Positions 1 to 5,085 are shown, counted from the stretch's first letter. The stretch is 5,093 nucleotides of DNA from Bacillota bacterium (GCA_021821235.1 JAKACS010000311.1:1-5093), one strand, 5' to 3'. Translations and numbers: made by a program. The notes: a model not told the origin generated them from the sequence alone.

Positions 1-1
1 T

Positions 2-634
2 TTAACACCGTTAAAATACCACTGTCTAAAAGCGAAATCAGGTAAAGATGCACTGCAATTAATTTCTGGAAATAAAATTGATTTGGTCATCCTCGATGTC
101 ATGATGCCGGAAATGGACGGTTGGGCAACCTGTCAAAAAATTAGAGAATTGTCTGATGTGCCGATCATTATGCTGACAGCCAGGAATGAAACAACAGATG
201 TCATTAAAGGGTTGAAATACGGTGCAGACGATTATGTGACAAAGCCTTTTCATGAAGACGAGCTGATTGCCCGAATCGAAGCATTGTTAAGAAGGACGAA
301 TGATCAGCCAACAGCAAAAATCCAGTTTAAAGGCTTGGAATTAGATGGAGATGCCGTTGAACTGAGCTACAACGGGCAAATGATCATGGTCACGCCAAAA
401 GAGTTTGCCTTGATTGGCCTATTTTTAAAAAATCCGCAAAAAGTATTTTCTCGCGAGCATTTATTGTCGTTAATTTGGGGCAGCAATTCACTGACAGATG
501 ACCGCACGATCGATTCCCATATTCGAAACATTCGAGAAAAGCTCCGCAATGCTGGATTCCCAATTGACCACCACCTCATAACCGTCTGGGGAGTCGGATA
601 CAAATGGGTAGTAAACGAATTTTATCAGCAATAA
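2..634 (+). CDS. OmpR/PhoB-family response regulator, 5'-truncated by window edge
   Basis: This is a DNA-binding response regulator of a two-component system; a sensor kinase would phosphorylate it and it would bind promoter DNA in the cytoplasm. The frame is open to the left edge, so about 20 N-terminal residues, including the acidic pocket pair, lie outside. In the 210 visible residues the receiver domain shows the phospho-acceptor Asp32 in LVILDVMMPEMDGW, the conserved Thr59 in IIMLTAR and Lys81 in YVTKPF, with normal spacing. A winged-helix domain fills about residues 107-207, with a recognition helix around RTIDSHIRNIREKL and a C-terminal wing ending VWGVGYKWV. A TTG at 83 is inside the receiver core and is not the start. 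No kinase gene follows: a terminator comes straight after the stop, so the partner lies upstream or elsewhere. The family call is firm; the signal sensed and the gene name cannot be told. Confidence 0.95.
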   Translation, partial: LTPLKYHCLKAKSGKDALQLISGNKIDLVILDVMMPEMDGWATCQKIRELSDVPIIMLTARNETTDVIKGLKYGADDYVTKPFHEDELIARIEALLRRTNDQPTAKIQFKGLELDGDAVELSYNGQMIMVTPKEFALIGLFLKNPQKVFSREHLLSLIWGSNSLTDDRTIDSHIRNIREKLRNAGFPIDHHLITVWGVGYKWVVNEFYQQ

Positions 635-650
635 TGGGATGGAGACGTTA

Positions 651-685
651 AAAAGGGCAGTTTTTTAGTAAACTGTTCTTTTTTT
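651..685 (+). terminator. Intrinsic terminator after the response regulator
   Basis: The left arm AGGGCAGTTT (654-663) pairs with AAACTGTTCT (670-679) through ten consecutive pairs, two of them G-U, around a six-base loop. A run of seven T follows (679-685). It lies 20 bases after the stop codon and separates the regulator from the oxidase gene downstream. Confidence 0.85.
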
Positions 686-720
686 ATGAAAAATTTTCGA
701 ATCCTAAGTTTCTGCAAAAA

Positions 721-733
721 TATAATTTATAAT
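721..733 (+). promoter_or_regulatory. Putative promoter -10 elements of MCO-1
   Basis: Two perfect TATAAT hexamers occur at 721-726 and 728-733, the second lying inside the Fur/PerR-like operator. No good -35 hexamer stands 16-18 bases upstream of either; the best candidates match only about three of six positions. The promoter may therefore be weak or need an activator. The hexamers lie 33-45 bases before the GTG start, a usual distance. Confidence 0.5.
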
Positions 734-741
734 CATTATCA
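727..741 (+). promoter_or_regulatory. Fur/PerR-type 7-1-7 operator
   Basis: The sequence is TTATAATCATTATCA. It differs at one position from the Bacillus Fur box (TGATAAT-N-ATTATCA) and at one position from the PerR box (TTATAAT-N-ATTATAA). The left half-site is exactly PerR-like and the right half-site exactly Fur-like. It covers the second TATAAT, so a bound regulator would block RNA polymerase. This suggests that the downstream multicopper oxidase is repressed by a Fur-family protein answering to iron, peroxide or manganese. Which of them binds cannot be settled by reading; Zur is less likely because its box has TCGTAAT half-sites. Confidence 0.7.
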
Positions 742-765
742 ATAAGCTTTAAGGGGGTTTCGATA

Positions 766-2364
766 GTGAAAATAAAGTTTACAATTATAGGAATTTTCCT
801 ACTCCTATTACTTTCTGCTTGTTCGAATGCAAAAAGCAGCAACAGTATGGGGAATATGGACATGGGGTCTACTCAAAAAGCAGCAACGACCGATTCTTCT
901 TCAATTCAAGCAACACAGACAAAAACGCTTACCGGCAATGAATTTACCCTTGTTGCCAAAGAGGCTTCGCTTTCAATCACAGACAAATTGAAGGTTGACG
1001 CCTGGACGTTTAACGGTTCCGTTCCTGGTTCAGAAATTCGCGTAAAACAAGGTACACCTATTAAAATCACCTTAAAAAATGAACTGCCTGAGCCAACATC
1101 GATCCACTGGCACGGCATCACGGTACCCAACCCAATGGATGGAATTCCAGGGGTCACCCAAGATGCTGTCCAGCCAGGGAAATCTTTTACTTATGAATTT
1201 ACACCAACGGTTCCTGGAACCTATATGTATCATTCCCATCAAGACAGCTTGAAACAAGTTGATAAAGGCCTATATGGTGCTTTCATTGTTGAGCCTGCCA
1301 AAAAAACCTATGATAAAGATTACACCCTCATGCTTGATGAATGGATTAGCAACCCGAACGCCTCCATGGAAGGTATGAATACGGGAAGCAATAGCAATAG
1401 CATGAATGGAATGACTGGTATGGACAACAACAGTAACAGCAGCAAAAACAATAGCAGCCAGAATACCGCCAATGCTAGCAATATGGTGGATGACATGAGC
1501 ATGTATGATGTTTATACGATTAACGGTAAAAGCGGCAAAGACATTAAGCCGATTCAAGTGAAAAAAGGTGAAAAAGTTCGTCTGCGTCTAGTGAATACCG
1601 GTATTCTGCCGCATAATATCCACCTGCATGGTCAAAGTTTTAAAGTGGTGGCAACAGATGGAATTGATATTAATCAACCAAAAGAAATTAAAGATCAGCT
1701 GATCACAATTGCCCCAGGAGAGCGATACGATATTGAATTTACAGCAGATAACCCAGGAAAATGGTATTTAGAAAGCCACGATCCAGATCAAAAGGCTGCT
1801 AAAGGAATGACAGCATTTATTCAGTACGATGGAGCAAACAAAACGACAGATTCATCGAATCTCAATCAAAAACTGCCATTCTTCGATTTTGTAAACTATG
1901 GAGCCAAGGCGAACGGATCGTTTACATTAGATCAAACGTATGATGTTGAATACACAATGAATTTAAATACGGCCATGATCAACAATCAAATGGCCTATAC
2001 CATCAATGACAAGACATTTCCTAATACGGATAGTATCCAAGTAAAAACAGGCGATACGGTTAAAGTGAAGCTCGTCAATAAATCAGGAGCCGCTAATCAC
2101 CCGATGCATTTGCATGGTCACTCGTTCCAAGTGCTAAGCAAAAACGGCAAACCTGTTGAAGGATCACCAATCATTAAAGATACCATCAATTTAACACCTG
2201 GCGATGAATATGTTGTTGCCTTCAAAGCAGATAACCCAGGAAATTGGCTTTTCCATTGCCATGATTTACAACATGCATCTACCGGGATGGTTACTTTGGT
2301 CAAATATCAAGACTATCAGTCTAATTATCAGCCAGATCCAAATGCGAAAAATATCCCAGAATAA
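766..2364 (+). CDS. Lipoprotein multicopper oxidase (MCO-1), three-cupredoxin type
   Basis: This is an extracytoplasmic multicopper oxidase, expected to couple one-electron oxidation of Cu(I), another metal ion or a phenolic substrate to reduction of O2 to water. The GTG start is chosen because AAGGGGG (751-757) lies eight bases upstream and a lipoprotein signal begins at once: hydrophobic residues 5-16 and lipobox LSAC with Cys19. Domain 1 holds HWHG (His114, His116) and HSH (His156, His158). Domain 3 holds HPMHLHG (His445, His448, His450) and the HCH cluster His497-Cys498-His499 with His503 and Met508, so all type 1, 2 and 3 copper ligands are present. The Asp125 position matches the proton-donating Asp112 of CueO, but the CueO Glu506 position is Ala504. 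Met-rich stretches lie just after the lipid anchor (Met28, 31, 33) and between domains 1 and 2. Domain 2 keeps HNIHLHG (283-289), an apparent relic site. MmcO of Mycobacterium tuberculosis is a known lipoprotein oxidase of comparable type, but identity with it is not claimed. The substrate is unknown. Confidence 0.93.
   Translation: MKIKFTIIGIFLLLLLSACSNAKSSNSMGNMDMGSTQKAATTDSSSIQATQTKTLTGNEFTLVAKEASLSITDKLKVDAWTFNGSVPGSEIRVKQGTPIKITLKNELPEPTSIHWHGITVPNPMDGIPGVTQDAVQPGKSFTYEFTPTVPGTYMYHSHQDSLKQVDKGLYGAFIVEPAKKTYDKDYTLMLDEWISNPNASMEGMNTGSNSNSMNGMTGMDNNSNSSKNNSSQNTANASNMVDDMSMYDVYTINGKSGKDIKPIQVKKGEKVRLRLVNTGILPHNIHLHGQSFKVVATDGIDINQPKEIKDQLITIAPGERYDIEFTADNPGKWYLESHDPDQKAAKGMTAFIQYDGANKTTDSSNLNQKLPFFDFVNYGAKANGSFTLDQTYDVEYTMNLNTAMINNQMAYTINDKTFPNTDSIQVKTGDTVKVKLVNKSGAANHPMHLHGHSFQVLSKNGKPVEGSPIIKDTINLTPGDEYVVAFKADNPGNWLFHCHDLQHASTGMVTLVKYQDYQSNYQPDPNAKNIPE
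1366..1503 (+). other. Met/Ser/Asn-rich low-complexity linker within MCO-1
   Basis: Residues 201-246 of the lipoprotein oxidase consist mainly of Met, Ser, Asn and Gly, with eight methionines (201, 204, 213, 216, 219, 240, 244, 246). The DNA is correspondingly rich in AGCAAT- and AACAGC-like triplet pairs. It sits between cupredoxin domains 1 and 2. Met-rich segments in other copper oxidases bind Cu(I), so a copper-gathering role is a reasonable inference; a simple flexible linker is the alternative. Confidence 0.7.
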
Positions 2365-2380
2365 CGAAAGATTTTTTCCA

Positions 2381-2424
2381 GAAGCTGACTATTGCAAGAT
2401 AAGTCAGCTTCATTTTATTTTTAT
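2381..2424 (+). terminator. Intrinsic terminator after MCO-1
   Basis: GAAGCTGACT (2381-2390) pairs perfectly over ten bases with AGTCAGCTTC (2402-2411), closing an eleven-base loop, and is followed by the T-rich tract ATTTTATTTTTAT. It begins 17 bases after the stop and argues that MCO-1 and MCO-2 are not simply one operon. Confidence 0.88.
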
Positions 2425-2449
2425 CAAAAATTAAAAAAGTGCATTCTGC

Positions 2450-2478
2450 TCGACGAAACGCGGGAATCACGACATAAT
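2450..2478 (+). promoter_or_regulatory. Possible sigma-A-type promoter of MCO-2
   Basis: TCGACG (2450-2455, four of six matches to TTGACA) and CATAAT (2473-2478, five of six to TATAAT) are separated by exactly 17 bases. Transcription would begin near 2485, giving a leader of only about 20 bases that still contains the AGGAGG site. Its place directly between a strong terminator and the next gene supports it, but the match is moderate. No clear Fur, PerR, CsoR or CopY operator is visible here. Confidence 0.45.
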
Positions 2479-2503
2479 TAGACTGAAAAAAGGAGGCCGA
2501 TTT

Positions 2504-3961
2504 ATGGATAAAAAATATAGCAGAAGAAAATTTCTTTCCACTTCTTTAAAAGGCGCAGCAGGGATTTTGGCGCTTTCTGTGATTCCAATAGGCATTAGCC
2601 GTTTCTATAACGGTAATAAAACGAATGTGACATCCTCTACAACTGGAGGGGAAACAGCTCTTCCCATACCACCATTAGTAAAAAATACAAGTACGGATCC
2701 GAAAAAAGCAGAGTTTCTTCTAAATGTACAATCGGGATCAAAAGAATTTTTCAAAGGAAAAGGGACAGCGACCTTAGGGTATAATGGGGACTTCCTAGGT
2801 CCTGTGATCCGGGTTCGGAAAGGATCTGACGTTTCCATTAAAGTTAAAAATGAATTAAATGAAGGGACAACCGTTCACTGGCATGGTCTTAAAGTCAATG
2901 GCGATCAAGATGGCGGGCCTCATCAAGAGATTCAACCTGGCCAAACATGGAACCCACAATTTACGATCAACCAGCCGGCAGCAACGCTTTGGTATCATCC
3001 GCATTTGTTGCACAAAACAGGGGAACAAGTCTACAAAGGGCTTGCCGGATTATTTTATATTGATGATGATATTTCTGACAGTCTGGATCTTCCAAATGAA
3101 TATGGTGTCAACGATTTTCCTCTTGTTATTCAAGACCGACAATTCAATTCAAATGGCACCTTTGAATATAAACTGGGCATGCAAGAAGTCATGATGGGGA
3201 TTCAAGGAAACACGATTCTCGTTAATGGAGCGATCAATCCGTTTTTAAATGTTCCTCGTGGCAAAGTAAGATTCCGATTGTTAAACGGGTCAAATGCCCG
3301 GGCATACGAATTCCGATTAAGCGACAACCAGCCATTTGAGCAAATTGCCAGTGACGGCGGACTGCTGCCTGAACCTGTTTCCATGACAAAAGTCGTTCTC
3401 GCTGCCGGCGAAAGAGCAGAAATGATCGTCGATTTCTCATCCCTTTCTGAAGGTGACAGTCTTTATTTCATGAAACAGGATACAAAATTGATGAAATTTG
3501 TGGTGAAAAATAAACCGCAAAAAACGCATGATCTTCCTAGTAAACTCGTCGATATTTCGAAAATAAACGAGTCAACTGCTGTCCGGACGCGCCAATTTGT
3601 TTTTCAAGGAATGGGTTCAAATGTCAATATTAATGGCAAACAAATGGATATGAACCGGATTGATGAGCAGCTAAAACTGCATGATACGGAGATTTGGGAA
3701 ATTTCGAACGCGAGCGGCGGCATGATGGGCGGCGGTATTGCACATCCTTTCCATGCCCATGGCGTCCAATTCCAAATCCTTGATCGGGATGGGAATCCGC
3801 CGCCTGCCAACGAAACAGGCTGGAAAGATACGATTCTTGTCAATCCTGGGGAAAAAGTAAGAGCCATTGCTACCTTTGACCATTCGGGTACCTTCATGTA
3901 TCACTGCCATATTCTCGAACACGAAGATGCCGGGATGATGGGCCAATTTAACGTACAATAG
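2504..3961 (+). CDS. Tat-exported CueO-like multicopper oxidase (MCO-2)
   Basis: This is a multicopper oxidase of the CueO/SufI-like group, expected to act outside the membrane as a cuprous or metal oxidase in copper tolerance. The ATG is preceded by AGGAGG (2491-2496) at seven bases. The N-terminus has the twin-arginine motif SRRKFL (residues 6-11) and a hydrophobic stretch at about 17-32. Domain 1 has HWHG (His125, His127) and HPH (His165, His167). Domain 3 has HPFHAHG (His414, His417, His419) and HCHILEHEDAGM (His467, Cys468, His469, His473, Met478). All ligands for the type 1 and trinuclear sites are thus present. Asp136 and Glu474 match CueO Asp112 and Glu506, which serve proton delivery. 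Middle-domain strings such as RLLNGSNAR and IASDGGLLPEPV are highly CueO-like. At 485 residues it is shorter than CueO (516) and lacks CueO's long Met-rich helix before domain 3; only the short GGMMGGG (405-411) stands near that place. The staphylococcal Mco protein is a plausible relative. Confidence 0.95.
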   Translation: MDKKYSRRKFLSTSLKGAAGILALSVIPIGISRFYNGNKTNVTSSTTGGETALPIPPLVKNTSTDPKKAEFLLNVQSGSKEFFKGKGTATLGYNGDFLGPVIRVRKGSDVSIKVKNELNEGTTVHWHGLKVNGDQDGGPHQEIQPGQTWNPQFTINQPAATLWYHPHLLHKTGEQVYKGLAGLFYIDDDISDSLDLPNEYGVNDFPLVIQDRQFNSNGTFEYKLGMQEVMMGIQGNTILVNGAINPFLNVPRGKVRFRLLNGSNARAYEFRLSDNQPFEQIASDGGLLPEPVSMTKVVLAAGERAEMIVDFSSLSEGDSLYFMKQDTKLMKFVVKNKPQKTHDLPSKLVDISKINESTAVRTRQFVFQGMGSNVNINGKQMDMNRIDEQLKLHDTEIWEISNASGGMMGGGIAHPFHAHGVQFQILDRDGNPPPANETGWKDTILVNPGEKVRAIATFDHSGTFMYHCHILEHEDAGMMGQFNVQ

Positions 3962-3971
3962 AACTTCAATG

Positions 3972-4003
3972 AAAAGCTGCTGAGTGCGTTCAGCAGCTTT
4001 TTT
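3972..4003 (+). terminator. Intrinsic terminator after MCO-2
   Basis: AAAAGCTGCTGA (3972-3983) pairs perfectly over twelve bases with TCAGCAGCTTTT (3990-4001), enclosing the loop GTGCGT, and ends in six T (3998-4003). It starts 10 bases after the TAG stop. The complement has an A-run on the other side, so it could also act weakly on leftward transcripts. Confidence 0.92.
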
Positions 4004-4017
4004 GCAAATTTTACCTT

Positions 4018-4330
4018 CTCAGTGGCCCTTTCTCTGCTTATTTCCGCTAAATGGGTGTTAGCACTCCCTCCTAACGACCTTTTCTTAGGTTTTTTTCGAC
4101 AAAACGGGCGTTAGTGCACTTCCTAATGACCATTTCCCGGGTTTTTTTCGACAAAACGGGCGTTAGAACACTTCCTAATGACCATTTCCCGGGTTTTTTT
4201 CGACAAAACGGGCGTTAGAACACTTCCTAACGACCTTTTCTCAGGTTTTTTTCGACAAAACGGGCGTTAGCCCCCCTTCCTAACGACCTTTTCTCTGCGT
4301 TCTCCAGCAAAACGGGCGTTAGCTCACCTT
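4018..4330. repeat. Array of about six 52-bp tandem repeats with hairpin-forming junctions
   Basis: Units begin with CCTAACGACC or a variant at 4070, 4122, 4174, 4226 and 4279, and a decayed copy fills 4018-4069. Units are 52 bp except the fourth full one, which is 53 bp. The second and third full units are identical; the first differs from them at seven positions; the last and the decayed copy are most divergent and share the variant TTTCTCTGC in place of the T7-containing core. Full units 1-4 carry GGTTTTTTTCGAC, then AAAACGGGCGTTAG. At each junction CGTTAG and CTAACG (or CTAATG) lie eight to nine bases apart, and flanking GG/CC and AAAA/TTTT extend the pairing, giving a compact hairpin every 52 bp. 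The array lies between two convergent genes, outside both terminators. It has no open reading frame with coding character and no unique spacers, so it is not a CRISPR array. Its function is not known to me. Confidence 0.95.
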
Positions 4331-4414
4331 GACAGCTCTCTTCATAACGCATTCCCACGCATTTTAGCTCCTCATTCATTGTGAAACATGCCAAAAGCAA
4401 TTTTAATTTCATGC
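4331..4414. other. Non-coding flank of the repeat array
   Basis: Between the last clear repeat and the leftward terminator I see no gene. The fragment CTTCATAACGCATT at about 4341-4354 and ATTTTAGCTCCTC at 4361-4373 look faintly like eroded repeat pieces (compare CCTAACG and GTTAGCTCACC), suggesting a further decayed unit. This reading is weak. Confidence 0.35.
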
Positions 4415-4441
4415 AAAAACCCCTTCAAATCGAAGGGGTTT
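4415..4441 (-). terminator. Intrinsic terminator of the DoxX-family gene
   Basis: On the plus strand AAACCCCTTC (4417-4426) and GAAGGGGTTT (4432-4441) form a perfect ten-pair stem with loop AAATC. Read leftward the stem ends in five T (complement of 4415-4419), as expected for the end of the minus-strand gene whose stop is about 15 bases away. The opposite side has only three T, so it is mainly leftward. Confidence 0.9.
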
Positions 4442-4456
4442 AGTTTGTAAAAGTTG

Positions 4457-4975
4457 TTAAACATTCTCTCCTGCTGTAGCATCAGCACTTTGCTTAAAGA
4501 CGGTTTTGCGAATATAAGGAACTACCCAGCGATCTAAGCCATAGCGGCCTGCATTGTAGCCAGCGAAGAGAATGATTCCGCCTAGCAAAATATCTTGCGG
4601 GTTGGAAGATACCGTCCCAGCGAACATAAACGAAAAATTCATCACAAGACCGAAAAATGCTGCAGCTGTTGTTAAACAGCCAAGAATCAACCCTAAACCG
4701 ATTAAAAACTCACCAATCGGTACAATGGTATTAAAGAGATCAACATTCGGTAAGGCAAACCCTTTCAAGAAAGATACATACCATCCATAAAGAATATTTC
4801 CTTCAGGTCCTTTGACTGGGTTGGCAATCGCCCCTTTTAAAAAGCCGGATGCATCAAAACCCCCACCTGTTAATTTCCCAAACCCAGCTGTTAAAAATGT
4901 GTACCCAAGATATAGCCGTAAAACTACTAAAATACCTGCAGAGATTGAATTCCTTCTTAACCATTTGGCAACCAT
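4457..4975 (-). CDS. DoxX-family integral membrane protein
   Basis: This is a 172-residue membrane protein of the DoxX/DoxD-like family. Members include a thiosulfate:quinone oxidoreductase subunit and proteins linked to quinone or thiol stress, but most are uncharacterised. The ATG is supported by GGGGAG (complement of 4984-4989) eight bases upstream. Four hydrophobic segments are visible at about residues 11-33, 81-99, 101-121 and 127-143. The family-like pattern LRLYLGYTFLTAGFGKL sits in the first helix, and GEFLIGLGLILGCLTTAAA spans helices two and three. A longer outer loop (about 34-80, with GFLKGAIANPVKG and GWYVSFLKGF) separates helices one and two. The C-terminus is soluble and ends in a short polar tail. 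The gene is convergent to the oxidases and has its own terminator and a likely redox-responsive upstream region. The family call is good; the electron donor or partner and the function are unknown. Confidence 0.88.
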   Translation of the reverse strand: MVAKWLRRNSISAGILVVLRLYLGYTFLTAGFGKLTGGGFDASGFLKGAIANPVKGPEGNILYGWYVSFLKGFALPNVDLFNTIVPIGEFLIGLGLILGCLTTAAAFFGLVMNFSFMFAGTVSSNPQDILLGGIILFAGYNAGRYGLDRWVVPYIRKTVFKQSADATAGENV

Positions 4976-5016
4976 TATGATCGCTCCCCTTTAAAAATTT
5001 ATTTATTGATTACACT

Positions 5017-5030
5017 TACAATATATCGTA
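5017..5030. promoter_or_regulatory. Imperfect palindrome TACAATATATCGTA, possible operator
   Basis: The 14-base sequence matches its own reverse complement at 12 positions (TAC-R-ATATAT-Y-GTA). It lies 42 bases before the DoxX start and overlaps the likely -10 element, so a bound dimeric regulator would repress. I do not recognise the cognate protein; MarR- or DUF24-type redox regulators bind sites of similar size. Confidence 0.4.
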
Positions 5031-5053
5031 TTTCATCATTAAAATGTTGGCTA
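5025..5053 (-). promoter_or_regulatory. Possible promoter of the DoxX-family gene
   Basis: Reading leftward, TAGCCA (complement of 5048-5053) and TACGAT (complement of 5025-5030) each match the sigma-A hexamers at four of six positions and are 17 bases apart. An alternative -10, TATATT (complement of 5020-5025), matches better but lacks a good -35. Either places the start of transcription about 35-45 bases before the ATG. Confidence 0.35.
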
Positions 5054-5070
5054 TGTGAACGTCTTCACAA
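5053..5070. promoter_or_regulatory. Rex/Fnr-like palindromic operator
   Basis: ATGTGAACGTCTTCACAA contains perfect six-base arms TGTGAA and TTCACA around CGTC. It differs from the Gram-positive Rex box TTGTGAA-N4-TTCACAA at one outer base and also fits the Crp/Fnr pattern TGTGA-N6-TCACA exactly. It touches the proposed -35 of the DoxX-family gene and lies 15 bases before the -35 of a divergent gene, so it could serve both. Rex senses the NADH/NAD+ ratio and Fnr senses oxygen; which one binds cannot be decided here. Confidence 0.65.
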
Positions 5071-5085
5071 AACGTTAACAATCTA

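Noticed and set aside
83..634. TTG at 83 as the true start of the response regulator.
   Set aside because: It falls in the strand just before the phospho-acceptor Asp, there is no ribosome site, and the same frame upstream encodes the expected receiver sequence to the window edge.
688..698. GAAAAATTTTC palindrome upstream of MCO-1 as an operator.
   Set aside because: Short A/T runs of this kind are common in AT-rich intergenic DNA, and nothing else supports it.
2425..2503. A copper-sensing operator (CsoR or CopY type) before MCO-2.
   Set aside because: No TACA-N2-TGTA motif and no G-run palindrome of CsoR type is visible in this gap.
2859..3194. A 111-codon plus-strand frame inside MCO-2.
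   Set aside because: It overlaps a clearly conserved oxidase domain in another frame and has neither ribosome site nor recognisable protein features.
4108..4278. Each T7 run in the repeats as a classical intrinsic terminator.
   Set aside because: The T-run does not directly follow the strong junction hairpin; the only stem directly before it (ACCT/AGGT or a short CCCGGG) is too short to convince.
4018..4330. CRISPR array.
   Set aside because: The whole 52-bp unit is repeated, with no unique spacers between short repeats, and no cas gene is present.
4227..4412. A 61-codon minus-strand reading frame starting at the ATG complementary to 4410-4412, with an AAGGGG-like stretch before it.
   Set aside because: Most of it runs through the 52-bp repeats, its apparent ribosome site is the stem of the DoxX gene's terminator, and the peptide has no recognisable or domain-like character.
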